Source: Solea solea
Lineage: Eukaryota; Chordata; Actinopteri; Pleuronectiformes; Soleidae
Direction: 5' to 3'
NCBI RefSeq assembly: GCF_958295425.1
Contig: NC_081153.1
Location: 2,328,419-2,392,418 of the forward strand
Length of the DNA: 64,000 bases
The notes beneath the pieces are model-generated. The model did not search any database. It had not been told where the DNA came from and saw only the letters and a list, made by a program, of their open reading frames with translations. This document shows, one piece after another, positions 32,967 to 45,277 of the stretch (position 1 is the first letter of the stretch; each line of letters opens with the position of its first letter). A program made the position numbers and the translations under genes.

Positions 32967-33900
32967 GTCAACAGCCACGACAAACATTTGTGTTAGAGCT
33001 GCTGTGGATGGAGTTCTTACGTGTTGTTTATGTTGTTTCAGAGTTTGACGTTTATTAAGCACAGACATCTTTAAACTAAGAACGTCATTTATGTTTTTTA
33101 AAGACTTCTGTGTTAATGATGATAATGATGTATTCATAAAGATTTCCCCACAGACCAACATGTAAGACTCTGACAGACTTCTGCCAACATGGCGGCGTAA
33201 ACAAACGTGTCATGTGACGTCCAGAGCCTTTGTGCTGTGAGGCGTTCACTGACCGCTGGTCAGACTCGTGAAACCTCAAAGAACAAAATATTGTTTTAAG
33301 TTTATAGAGTTTTTTGGTTTTTTTATCTGTTGAAGATTTGTGAGACAGAGAAGTTTTTTAATCATTGTATTCAGGTGTTTTTGCTCAGTGTGATGGAGTG
33401 TGTGTTGGCTGTGGCCTCAGGGCCCGTGTGGAGTGCTGGCTTTTGGATTTCACACCCGCCGTTGTAATCCTCCCAGTGGTAACACCAAGACGGTGTAAAT
33501 GTTCTCAAACTTGATTAAACTCATCTGGAGCCAGTGACATTACTCTGTGGGCCAATCTGTGGAATGAAACCTGTGGCGTTTCCCCTCTAATATCAAATAT
33601 TATCCCATTATATTCACACGTCCACTGCTGTGAATTATGCGTTCGGCTGCTTTGAAATGTCTCCAGAAATGTTCCCCGTCAGCCGACCTCGTCCACAACT
33701 GTTCAGATGAGTTTTCTTATCTGAAACTCTTGACACTTGATTATTAGCCACCAGCCCTCGTTACCTCGCAGCATATTGTTCCTGTACCTGTGATTGTAAT
33801 CGGCTCAATCATCATCCATCAGTCTGTGCTGCTGATGCACTTCCTCCCTCCACGAGATAGTTTCAACCGTGAGCTGTGAGAGGAGATGAAGAGGCAAAGA
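32967..33900. other. intergenic sequence with one copy of a duplicated segment
   Basis: Apart from the segment at 33181-33257 (listed separately), no gene or repeat was recognised. Short minus-strand frames lack motifs. Confidence 0.45.
33181..33257 (+). promoter_or_regulatory. YY1/forkhead-like segment, copy 1 of a local duplication
   Basis: Contains CCAACATGGCGGC (a close match to the YY1 consensus AANATGGCGGC) and GTAAACAAAC (forkhead-like), followed by CCAGAGCCT and GAGGCGTTCACTGACCGC. The same parts in the same order recur at 34249-34328; the first 26 bases are identical. Function is inferred from motifs only. Confidence 0.45.
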
Positions 33901-33943
33901 ACACACACACACACATACACACGCACACACACGCACGCACACG

Positions 33944-34027
<84 letters not shown>
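33901..34027. repeat. (CA)n microsatellite, about 127 bp
   Basis: The left part is interrupted by TACA and CGCA units. The right part, about 33950-34026, is pure CA. Confidence 0.95.
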
Positions 34028-34030
<3 letters not shown>

Positions 34031-34117
34031 TTATCTATCCAAGCGTAAACAAACTTAACCATAACCAGTTCACCCAAGTTTTAACCTAACTGCAACTCCT
34101 CTAATCTTAGCGTTAAA

Positions 34118-34200
34118 CTTAGGGGGCAGATATGTTCAGTCTGTCACCAGGGGGCAGCATGACGGTCAGATATGTTCAGCCTGTCACCAGGGGGCAGCAT
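34118..34200 (+). promoter_or_regulatory. tandem pair of CTCF-like motifs
   Basis: CACCAGGGGGCAGCA occurs at 34145-34159 and again at 34185-34199, each preceded by CAGATATGTTCAGnCTGT. The two copies are thus a 40-bp tandem duplication. The 15-mer fits the CTCF core (CCANNAGGGGGCRSY type) closely, and both copies point the same way. They lie between TRAPPC9 and KCNK9, so an insulator or loop anchor is possible. Motif match only. Confidence 0.5.
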
Positions 34201-34248
34201 TTCTCGTCTCTGTGACGGTAAACTCTTGCCGATGAGAGATTATTTTTC

Positions 34249-34328
34249 CTGCCAACATGGCGGCGTAAACAAACAGTCCAGAGCCTCGGAGCTGACATCC
34301 GAGCGTCATGAGGCGTTCACTGACCGCC
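34249..34328 (+). promoter_or_regulatory. YY1/forkhead-like segment, copy 2
   Basis: Repeats the parts seen at 33181-33257, with an insertion GAGCTGACATCCGAGCG in the middle. It lies about 50 bp after the CTCF-like pair. Confidence 0.45.
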
Positions 34329-36084
34329 GTCTCCCCCGTGTTCCCTCTCGTCTCTGCAGTGTCGTCCGTGGATTGGACAACCATGCAGTTTGTCTCTGTG
34401 TGTGAGTCCAAAAGTGTCTCCTCAGTGAGTTTTTGGAGCTAAACGTCGCACAAATCCACAGAAATAAGGTTCTGGTCTCATTAAGAGCAGGTCTTGGTCT
34501 CCATGAGGACGGCTGGTCCTTGTTCCACGGATTCCTTCCGTCATGTTGTCTGCTGTTTTTCTCTGATTCTTTTTATCTCACTGAAGATTCGGCATTGGTC
34601 CTTGAAGTCATCTTGACTGGTCGTCCGCTCTGTGGAGTCACCGTTCTAAATTGTCTCCACTGATAGACAAGTTGTCTCTGAGTAGAATGATGGATATCTG
34701 AAAGTCTTTCAGGTGACTTTGCAACTCTTTCCAGCTTTTTTAACAAATCAGCAACTGTGTGGATTGTGGATCTTCAGTGAGCTCTTTATAGCGAGGCAGA
34801 GAAGCTCTAAAGCACAAGATGACGCCAGCTATGATCAAACACACTGCTGTAGACGCTGTGAATGTTTAATACAAACATTAAATGTTCCCATGACATGAAA
34901 AGCACATGCATGTTATGATAAATTCATGCAGGAAACGCCTCTGTAAACCCATGTTTTCAGATTCCTCTGTTTCATGTTCATGTCCTCACACGAGCGTTGC
35001 TCCTGATGTCCTTCAGTCATATATTGTTTTAGTATTATTACTTACCAACCTAAGGGTTAGTATTCATAATAATATATGTTAAAGTCGTGCTGAGTCACTG
35101 AAATCTTACGATCATGTGATTTACCAAGAAAACAGTCCACAGCAGGTGGTGAAGAACGTGGCAAAAAACAGCAAGATCAGCACTGTTGGAGAAAAAGTGA
35201 AATGTGAAACAGATCTGAGTTGGTATCATATTATGGGATGTGTGACACTGTGACTTACTGACTTTATTACTGAGCTGACAAACTGCAGAGTGCTGTGCAG
35301 CTCATGTTGGCCTGTGCTGGATATAAGAGCCTTTGTTGTGGGCTTCATTTTCATGACAGAGAGTCAGGTTTGTTGCCATGGAGATTAAATGGCTCGGTTG
35401 TCATTATGTGATGGCAGGTGGACAAATGAGCTCCACCCACTCACCGACGGAGACGGACGGTGGACTGCGGTGAGAAAACACACATGAGGATGAAATGAAT
35501 ATTTAAATTCAAATCAAAGTTCAGTTTGTGATGTTTTTCAGCTGCGTGGTCGTCACGTGACCCACGCCGGCGACGCTTATAAAAACGCCCGTTACCAAGT
35601 GAATGTCATCCCATATACTTTGGTCACATGATGACAACACAGCCGTTTCCATGGTGACTGAGCAAACTCCAGCCCACCGTGGAAAAAAAAGAAGAAGCAA
35701 GTGCAAGTGGAGTAAGTAAACACAGTGTGCTCACTGTGTTTGAACAGTTTGAGTAAACCAAACAGACCATAAACAATACTGTGCTGTCTCCTGATAGTGC
35801 AGGTGTATTAAATACCAAAAAATACATTCATTTATACTTATTGATGAAGTCAAACCATGTATGGAGAATTTATTTCTCTGGAACGACCGTGAGCATCGTG
35901 ATAATCAGGGATCTACGCTGTAGAATTGTCAAAAAGAAGAGTTCAATGAGTGAGTGAGTGTTAGAAGATAATTTTGACTTTCAATACCTGGCAGTTATTC
36001 ATTATCACTGTGTGTTTTAACTGTGCTGCAATAACATTAGGAACAAGTTACTATTTTACATATGTACAAAACAGACTTTCCCAG
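34329..36084. other. intergenic, mostly unrecognised
   Basis: No gene recognised. At about 35880-36000 the sequence AGCATCGTGATAATC...GTAGAATTGTC...TTCAATGAGTGAGTG matches 13080-13160, so a decayed member of that TTAA-MITE family is probably present. Confidence 0.45.
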
Positions 36085-36720
36085 GATATACAGTATATGG
36101 TCTATGGGCATCATGCAAGGATCCCTGTGAGTGTGTGTGTGTGTTTACCTGGATGTCCTTGTGTTGTGGGGACCTACATCTGTTTACACAATTTAAAGGA
36201 ATAAAAGACAAAAACATTAGGATTTTTCAAGTTTATGACAAAATAGGAACTCTAAAATGACATAAACAAACAGTTTCACATTCACAATTTGAACTTTGAA
36301 CTATTTTACAGATGTACAAATGTTTGTTTTTTTGTCAGTCCTGGACTTTTATTTTTTAAGTGTTTTGTGTGGTGACTCCCTAAAGCAGGGGTTTCTAAAT
36401 CCTGGTCCTGGTTCTGGTGCAGTTACCTCCCAGGGTATATGAGTATATGGTCTATGGGCATCATGCAAAGATCCCTGTGTGTGTGTTTACCTGGATTTCC
36501 TCGTGTTGTGGGGACCTACATCTGTTGATACAGTCCCATTATGGGGGTTTGTCTTCCTTATGGGGACAAAAATCAAATCCCCATAATGTAAATGACTACA
36601 TTTTAAGGTGAAGACATGTTTTAAAGTTAGGCTAAAGTTAGGATTAGGATTAGGTCAGCAGTAGTTATGGTTAAATTTAGAGTAAAGTCTCCAGGAAATG
36701 ATTGTGAGTCTGAAGTCATG
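36085..36720 (+). repeat. locally duplicated GGGGAC repeats, copies 3 and 4
   Basis: TATATGGTCTATGGGCATCA, GATCCCTGTG and TTGTGGGGACCTACATCTG occur at 36092-36182 and again at 36439-36526, about 347 bp apart. Only the second copy continues into the full unit (TTATGGGGACAAAAATC, AATCCCCATAATG, TTAGAGTAAAGTCTCCAGG). Between them, near 36385, CAGGGGTTTCTAAATCCTGG resembles the start of a hAT-type MITE. Confidence 0.6.
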
Positions 36721-36973
36721 GAAACCAGTGTGTTTGTGATGATAGTGTGCGTTCAGAGTCGTCACTGTGTTGGTTCATCTCTGAAAGTATTAAACTTTTT
36801 AAATTTTGAAGCGTTTCAATGTAACAGTTGTGTGTAGGTGGGCAGAGGTGGTGAAGGTTTGACATGTAAAGAACTGTGGAGCTAAATATAGACAGAGACT
36901 GTGATCCAGACGCCGCTGATTAGTGGAACTGTTCAGACTCTGAAACGGCTGCGTTTACTGTTACTGTATTCTG

Positions 36974-36979
<6 letters not shown>

Positions 36980-37004
<25 letters not shown>

Positions 37005-37577
37005 TGTCTGCGTGTGTGTGTGCGTGTGTGCGCGTGTGCGTGTGTGTGTGCGTGTGTGCGCGTGTGCGTGTGTCATCGTGCAGCTGTCAGTGTTTCATCT
37101 CAAACCCTAAAATTAGTCAGCCAGAAGAAAAAAGAAAGAAATGGCTCAAGAACCTTTGCAGACAAACCTTTAAAAGCCATTAAAGGAACAGGAAGTGACA
37201 TAAATAAAGGCCAAGACAATTCAGAAGATTATAAAAGCAGAAGAAATGTTTCATCCTCTGATATAATCCCTTCATTTTGGATATAAGCTATGATCTGGAC
37301 ATGTCATGTCACATGATCTTTATCAACATGCTTTTACAACCTCAGAGAAAACAGACACGTGTGTAACCACGGAGAACACACACACACACACACACTGATG
37401 CACACAATCTACAGAGACACAACATGTATCATGACATGTAATGATCATGTCTCATGATACGTGTTTTGTATCATGAGACACGTGTATCATGTTTGTCTGA
37501 GCTTATACAAACACAGTGTGTACAGTGTTATCTCATCTTTATAGGTTTCTGCAGATGAGAAACTGTGGTCACGCTCG

Positions 37578-37617
<40 letters not shown>
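36980..37617. repeat. simple repeats and a short hairpin
   Basis: (GT)n with CG interruptions at 36988-37074, (CA)n at 37378-37395 and (CTGT)n at 37580-37617. A perfect 12-bp inverted pair (GTCTCATGATAC at 37449-37460, GTATCATGAGAC at 37468-37479) is separated by 7 bases. Confidence 0.8.
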
Positions 37618-38211
37618 CTTCCTCTGCCGGAGCCTGGAGACACTCAGCTGTCAACATCAGGTGTCATAACACCCCTCCCTCCCTCCCTCCCTCCAGCTGT
37701 CAGGGATTAACTGCCTTGCTCAAGAGCACTCAGTGAAATATGATGTGCACAGAAACTCAGAGAAAAAAGACAAATAAATGATAGTATATTGGAAAGTTTA
37801 CCTCTGCTGTATATTTCAGGCTATAACTTTTATAATATCATGAGTTTTTTCTTCCTCCTCCGCCTCTGTAATCTGTAACATCATCCACGAGTCAAATCTA
37901 AACTCTTATATCACCGGAGGAAATAAATCATTCCAGACATGTTGAGATTGCAAAGTGTACATAGACTGGAGAAGAGGAGACTCATGCATTTTTCAGTGTA
38001 AGATGAGAGGCCTTCAAATGACATGTCAACTCTCTTTGCCTCTCTCTGATTCCTCCGGGTCCTAATGAAGGTCTCATCCTGCAGCTCATACTCTGACCCC
38101 TCACACACTTCTCTGCTCTTCATGTCGAACCACTTCCATTAATGTGTCTCCTCTGATTCCTGCCTGTCACGTGTGATGCGTGTCCACGATCAGAACTTGG
38201 CCTCTGTGACG

Positions 38212-38232
38212 CGCAGCACCATGGACAGCGCG
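38212..38232 (+). promoter_or_regulatory. RE1/NRSE (REST-binding) motif
   Basis: The core AGCACCATGGACAGCGC matches the consensus AGCACCNNGGACAGCGC at every fixed position. Over the 21-bp RE1 matrix only the first two T positions and the last C differ. It lies about 1.57 kb upstream of the KCNK9 start codon, in the CpG-rich region. REST silences neuronal genes outside neurons, and KCNK9 is mainly neuronal in vertebrates. Confidence 0.6.
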
Positions 38233-39348
38233 CCGACATGTGCGCCTCAGTCCCGGTTGCCACGAGCTGCTGCTGCTGCCGGGGCTGCGAGAACATGATG
38301 GTGACCATCTGACTCTGAGTGGACCCTATCTGTGTCCTCCGTGTAAGTGAGCAGGAGTGGTCAGCGTGGGAGGGGTCGCGTGATGACGGGGAGCAGTGGG
38401 AGCGACGCGCTCACTGCGCCCCGCAGCGGGTTTCTTCCCGGCGGCATTTTGTGCACACGCGCGCGCAGGCCAGCGCTGGGATGAATCGTGACACTTGGAG
38501 AGCGAGAAAAGCGCAGAAACAAAAGGAGCAACGCCCACCGGTCAGAGTGTGGAGTGCGTGGACTCATCAGATGCAGAGACTTCAGCATACGAGCAGCTCG
38601 TGACACGCATGGTTTACTCACGCACGGCGAGGAAAAAACACGTCTATTCTCATCTTTTCCCCTGTTTCCGTCCTCAGAATCAGCTCAGACTGAGCAGCAG
38701 ACGCAGCGCAGGAGCTTTGGGTTGCGCTTTTCATGTGCGCAACGGAGCATGAGTGCCAGTGCGGGCACGGACGCGCTGCTCTCTTTCACGAATGTGTTGG
38801 TTCCAGTTTTAAAATCATGCTTGTGAATTCTTCTCCGATTCAACTTCAACCAGAAGAAGACGAATAATAATCAGAGAAGAACCTTTGACTGCGATGGAAC
38901 CTGTTGTCGACGCTGATTCTTCTTCTTCTTGCGCGCATGGAATATTTATTTCTTCCACAACAAGTGAGCTCGTGCAGGAATAAAGCAGCAGAAAGAGTGG
39001 ATGAGTGCGTGCGTGCGTGCGTGCGTGTGCTTGATGTAATGATCTGCGCTATTGTGCGGCGAACAGCTCCCAACTTGTTGTTCCCTCTGTCCGTTACTCG
39101 CCGTCTGATCGACGACTCAGCACATTTGTGACGAGGATGTCCGCAGGTTGCCAGGAGGGTTTGAGGATTTCACGGACAGTGAAGTGATTTTCCTTTTCTT
39201 GACTGCTGTGTGGAGAAGGGCTGCTAAAAATAGCCCGAGTGCTGATGGGGTTACAACGAACAGGTCGGCGGTGAGCTGAAACTTAGAGGAGGCATGTGGA
39301 GAGATGCTCACTTGTAGGACATTTGAATTCACAGCACGGAGAAAGTAA

Positions 39349-40140
<792 letters not shown>

Positions 40141-40363
40141 TGATGGTTTATCATGAGCACGATCGCATTATCAAAGCAATAAAACGTCACCACACACTCG
40201 CGCGCTCTGCCACGAGTGTTTAGATAAAGTTTTTACGCAACATGTTGCAGCACAGCACTCTCTGTGATGAGGAGGGAGCTTCACTGCGAGCCAAACACGA
40301 GGAATTACACTTTAAATATGATTTCATTGATCTTTAAATCAGCTTTATAAACAGAGAAGTGAC

Positions 40364-40382
40364 TTGGCGTGGCGTGGCGTGG
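40364..40382. repeat. (GGCGT)n short tandem
   Basis: Three to four GGCGT units just inside intron 1. Confidence 0.7.
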
Positions 40383-40863
40383 CCTGTGCGCTCACAGCTG
40401 TGTGGTTTCCTCTGGTGTTTGTGGAGCGTGACTCAGTGTCACGAGGTTTGTTTGTTTGTTTTTCTTCCTCGTGATTTAAATGCTGTAAAGAACACTCGTG
40501 GAGCCACGCAGACAGGGTTGGGCCTGGACGCGCAGCAGAGTGGGAGCAGAGTGGTTGGTGGTGCTGAAAGGACAGCTCCTCTGACTGAGGTCAGGCGCAG
40601 TTCAGCGTCTCAAACAGCACTTGAACCGCACGTGCTCTTTAGTGTTTGCACTTCATATAAGTCATGTCGTGTTTATCACACAGTTTAAATGGATGTGACA
40701 TTTATGGATCAATAATCATAATAATAATCCCCCTAATCCAGGACTAATCTAATCCACTTTTCATACCATATATAAATTCAGTAACAGTAACATCTGTTTG
40801 ACGTTTGTGACGATGATGCGTTTGCGTCACAGAAATGTATTTCAAGCTGCGAGGAGGTGGAGG

Positions 40864-41240
40864 TGTGTGCGTGTGTGCGTGTGCGTGTGTATGTGCGTGT
40901 GCGTGTGTGTGTGTGGGATAAACTGGATTACTCTCCTCTTTGTTTACGCGCCACAATCAAAGCGCGGTGCTCGCTTGCATGTTAATTACCGCGCCCGCTG
41001 AATGGAGTTGGATGAGTTTAATTGAATTGCTTTCTAATGTGACCGTGTGTGTGAGGGAGAGGAGGGAGAGGAGGGAGAGGAGAGCAAAACACAGGCTGGA
41101 ATTTAATCTGTCAATCACAGTTAGATTTATGTGCTTTGAACTCTTCCTCGCGTAGAGGTCTGGAGACTCGCTTTTCTCCAGATACTTAGAGAGGAGGAAG
41201 AGGAGAGAGAGGAGAGAGAGGAGAGGAGGGGATGGAGGAG
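40864..41240. repeat. (GT)n and purine-rich GGGAGAGGA tracts
   Basis: GT/GC-interrupted run at 40864-40915, GAGGGAGAG units at 41053-41085 and a GAGGA/GAGA tract at 41190-41232. Confidence 0.8.
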
Positions 41241-41454
41241 GTGTTTGGTTACTAATGCACCAGACCTGGTCTCTCGTTTGCCGGGCAACACTTTAAAGGC
41301 ACAACTGTTCACATGCAGGGCAGCAGAAGCAGCGGCTCCACTGTTGTTTCCAGGCTACAGCGACAAGAGCACAATATAATATTCATGTTGTGTGAAGTGT
41401 GAGGGCTGTGAGGACTGTGTCTCTGTCTCTCCTCTGGTGTTATCACACGCTCTG

Positions 41455-41486
<32 letters not shown>

Positions 41487-41535
41487 ACAGCAGCAGCAGC
41501 AGCAACAGCATCATCATCATCAGCAGCAGCAGCAG
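41455..41535. repeat. interrupted (CAG)n array
   Basis: CAG units with CAA and CATCAT interruptions. Intronic, on the antisense strand of a low-complexity Ala-rich open frame. Confidence 0.9.
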
Positions 41536-41859
41536 CTCTGACTGCTCTGTAACTGTTAAAGTGCAGTGACTGTGTTCTCAGGCCTTTAGGTTCATCACAC
41601 CAGACACTGATGACGTCAAACTTCTGTGTGTGTGTGGGACAGAAACAAAGAAAGGAAGAAAGAAAGAAAGAAAGAAAGAGAGAACCACCAATTTTCACCA
41701 GTTATTCATTTGTCATTTGAAATAATTGCTCTGAATAAATGATTCCGAGCAGATTGTGATTCCACAAAAACAAAACCTGATATGTTTCAATATCACTTCT
41801 ATTATTATTTGACATCAGCACATGGGTTAAACTGGGAAAATACGACATATTCTATGATA

Positions 41860-42130
41860 TATGTATATATATATAGATATATATATATGTATATATATAT
41901 ACATCCATAAAATATCCTCTTAAAGGCTGGATTTAAGTTTTTTTTGTTACTGTGAACAAACATTTTACAGAATATAATTTTGTATAAATAGGGACAACAC
42001 AGTTAACATAGTTCCAATACAAATAATGCATCTGATGTGCTGTACGTAGAGTTTATAGCTGTTTTGTCTGTTTTTCTTTTAATATAATATAATTATAATA
42101 TATATTATAATATAATAATATAATATAATT
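41860..42130. repeat. AT-rich tracts
   Basis: (TA)n at 41860-41905 and TAATATAAT-type palindromic sequence at 42080-42130. Confidence 0.8.
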
Positions 42131-42766
42131 GATATACTTCCATAAATAAAGCCCAACATGAGTTGTCGTCAGGTTCAAATGTATCAACAATGGTCAGTTA
42201 CTCAGTGAAATATGATTTTCTTGACGCTTCACTTTGCAAAGCTGAGAAAATATAAGACTGTGACGTCATTATTGTTCTCTGTGATTTAAATCAGACACAT
42301 TTCATCCTCAGAAATACAGAAGAAACCACTGAGGTCTTATGACTCAACTCAAACACAGTGTTCAGCTGACAGAGTGAGATCTGTCACCTCCACTTTTACT
42401 TCTCTTATTTACACATAATAACTGTGTGGACTTAACCATGTGAGTGCTTTGTTGTTGCTAATGAAATTCAGTGTCATCACGTGGACCTCGCTGCTGCGTG
42501 TGGACATTTCACAACCGAGTAAATCACAAGAAGAAAGAAAACACACACACACACACACACGCAGCTCAACAATGAGCTCATGCATTAGTCAGTGAGTCGC
42601 TATAAAGATGAATCACGACACTGAGGGTCATCTCACAAACAACAGCCATCGTGTTTTCTATCACTGTGATTATCTGGACGTCCCAGTGGATCAGACAAGA
42701 CTGATACTAAAGGAAAGAGACGAGGAACGAGGATTCTCCAGCTTCACTGAAGGCTTTGGTGAATCT

Positions 42767-42806
42767 CAGTGATCTCAGTGATCTCAGTGATCTCAGTGAT
42801 CTCAGC
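42767..42806. repeat. 9-bp tandem repeat (AGTGATCTC)n
   Basis: Four units plus a partial one; no coding meaning. Confidence 0.85.
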
Positions 42807-42921
42807 ATCATCATCATCAAAGACTGAAGCTGACATGCAGGTCTCTGGTGGACTCCTCAGTGAGACACTGTTAGCTCTGAAGATTTAAAATCATGTTTTA
42901 AATAAATGTGGTTACACTTTG

Positions 42922-43130
42922 GGCCACATGGTCGGTGTAGCGGTTAGAACTCTTGCCTTTGCAGCAGCAAGAAGACCCAGGTTTGAGACCCGGGATGCGA
43001 CCCAGGTTTGAGACCCGGGATGCGAGCCAGTCAGAACCAGGGCCTTTCTGCATGGAGTTGGCATGTTCTCTCCATGAGTCCAGGTTCTGCAGCTTCCTGC
43101 CACAGTACAAAAACATGTAGCTGGGAGTTT
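42922..43130 (+). mobile_element. SINE-A copy with duplicated B box
   Basis: The head GGCCACATGGTCGGTGTAGC is followed by TTGCAGCAGCAAGAAGACCC. GACCCAGGTTTGAGACCC plus GGGATGC occurs twice in tandem (42974-42998 and 42999-43023), so the B box is doubled. The body GGGCCTTTCTGCATGGAG, GGCATGTTCTC and CCACAGTACAAAAACATG follows. The 3' tail seen at 52790-52870 is missing. Confidence 0.75.
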
Positions 43131-43234
43131 AGGTAAATAAATAAGAGTCTTTTAGTTGAGTTGTAATAATTGTTCATCTCTTGGATGAACATCAGTCCTT
43201 AGTGATAGTAAACAGGCACAGTTGTAAGTGCAGA

Positions 43235-43302
43235 GCAGCAGCAACAGCAGCAACAGCAGCAGCAGCAGCAGCCGCAGCAGCAGCAGCAGCAGCAGCAGCA
43301 GC
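43235..43302. repeat. interrupted (CAG)n array
   Basis: CAG units with CAA and CCG interruptions. Confidence 0.9.
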
Positions 43303-43510
43303 TCAACATCAGAACTAACACTCATTCATTTCATTTTCCCCGGGCGGGCCTCACTTAATGTGAGAGCCGCACTGATAACAGACTTAATCTCCACTCGTAT
43401 AAGGAACGTTGTCGTCTGCTAATCCACGATCACATGCTCGTCGTCCTCATCATCGTCTCACCTTCATTACACTCAGAAAAACCTGAGAAGAAGAAGGAGG
43501 TGCTGGAGGT

Positions 43511-43840
43511 CTGTGTGTGTGTGTGTGTGTGTGTGTCAGAGCGGCTCTTTCTTGAGGGGTCACATCACTGTTGCCATGACGAGGCCGTGAGCACTGATCT
43601 GTGCACCTGCCCCATCACTGCTCCGTCACTGCTCCGTCACTGCTCCACCCTGACTGACCTGAGACTTGACTCTGTTTATTCCTGTGGCTAATTACACCGA
43701 GGGCGACACTTAGTGATGGCAGCGTGTGGCGAGGCCGAGGTGTTCTCAGAGAAACTGCTGACACGGAGACAATCTGTGTGTGTCTGTGTGGGTGTGTGTG
43801 TGTCTGTGGGTGTGTGTGTCTGTGGGTGTGTGTGTGTGTG
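43511..43840. repeat. (GT)n tracts
   Basis: A GT run at 43511-43536 and GTGTGGGT/GTGTCTGT mixed units at 43776-43840. Confidence 0.85.
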
Positions 43841-44115
43841 TTGCCGGGAGACTAAAGACAGCTTAATAGGTGAGAGTCATGTGTCCAACACAACGCTGGT
43901 CTGGAAATATCAACATGTGTCTTTTATTTCTTGGAGACTTGGACTGAAAGCGAGCGGTGTGTAAAAATCATTGTGTGTGAAATACAATGAAGAATAAATT
44001 TCCTCAGACTAATGAAGTTTAATCTGCTGCTGAGAGCTCAGACTTAAAGGTCGGGCACAATGCAGACACACACACAAAAAACAAAAACTATAATTGCTTT
44101 TTAATGAAGAATAGG

Positions 44116-44166
<51 letters not shown>

Positions 44167-44173
44167 CACACAC
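44116..44173. repeat. (CA)n microsatellite
   Basis: One AACA interruption; otherwise pure. Confidence 0.95.
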
Positions 44174-44344
44174 AAGTATATTGTGACAAACAGTGAGACT
44201 CAACAAATTAATTAGGAGCTTTTTTTCTTTTCTGTTTTTGTTTACGAGTGGAACTCTTAAAAGATTTGTTTATGAGTCGCAAACTTAATAATACAAATGT
44301 GGAATCAATGGATGCAACGACAAACAGGTGCAGAAGAGGAGCAC

Positions 44345-44412
44345 AAACTTATAAACTTATAAACTTATACACTTATACACTTATACACTTATAAACTTAT
44401 AAACTTATAAAC
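44345..44412. repeat. 10-bp tandem repeat (ACTTATAAAC)n
   Basis: About seven units; the middle ones read ACTTATACAC, so a variant spread inside the array. Confidence 0.85.
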
Positions 44413-44431
44413 CTAGCCCAGTCCTATTACA

Positions 44432-44656
44432 TGCTGATGATTTTCATAATCGATCGATTGTTTTCACGATTAATCGAGTCATAAAAAACGTTCATCAGTG
44501 TTTGTGATTTTCTTTGTTATCGAAGAAATGAAGAAAATATTCACATTTAAGAAACTAAAACTATCAGAAATCTTGTTTTGATTATGAAAAAAGCTTCAAA
44601 ATAGTTGACGATTAATTTCTTATTCATCGATTAATCGAGTCATTGTTTCAGCTCGA
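44432..44656 (+). mobile_element. GATTAATCG-ended dispersed repeat, copy 3
   Basis: ATGATTTTCATAATCGATCG at the left, ATATTCACATTTAAGAAAC in the middle and ATAGTTGACGATTAATTTC with CGATTAATCGAGTC at the right. Same family as 23772, 27578 and 45949. Confidence 0.65.
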
Positions 44657-45228
44657 CTCAATTTAACAACTATTTACACAATATACCAATGATACAACAA
44701 CACTACAACATTGTGTGGATTAAAACGCTGACATTAACGTCCTGTGCTTTTTGTATTTTGTATATTCTTAGAAATGTTTAAATTTAGTTTCTTCTTCTCT
44801 TATTTTATTTGTTATTTATTTGAAGTTAATAAGTTGTTGTTTTTTCATTTTCATTTGTGTGTTCTCTCAGTATCTGAGTGATTTCTTTCTTTTTCTGCAC
44901 GCTTGTATCTTAGTATCCACACAGTGACTCCAGCGTGGTGAAAGTAATGAACAATATAATATTTATAGAGCTTTCTGTTTTCCTCTCTTTTCCAACTTCC
45001 CTCAAACAGTTTGATTTCATTTCCTCTTTCTATGTTTACATTATCAATATGTACTTTTACTTCTACATTAAAGTTATTTTTTATTTATTTATTCCTCCAA
45101 AAAGCTTCTGCAGTTCTACACCAGAGCACAAACTCTTTGTGTCATCTGCAAATAACACTGTATCCTCAGAATAAGCCTTTGAGTTATTATTTTATCTACA
45201 GTATTTTTAAGGGCCTTGCTTTATCCTC

Positions 45229-45277
45229 CTTCTTCTTCTTCTTCTTCTTCTTCTTCTTCTTCTTCTTCTTCTTCTTC
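45229..45277. repeat. (CTT)16 triplet repeat
   Basis: An uninterrupted homopyrimidine run of about 49 bp. Confidence 0.95.

Noticed and set aside
31294..33161. Open frames of 313-599 codons on both strands
   Set aside because: They are translations of one minisatellite in several frames; the repeated units lack stop codons. No unique sequence or domain lies inside.
38319..38826. Open frames in the CpG-rich KCNK9 upstream region
   Set aside because: CpG-rich DNA keeps frames open on both strands; none shows a known domain or codon pattern.
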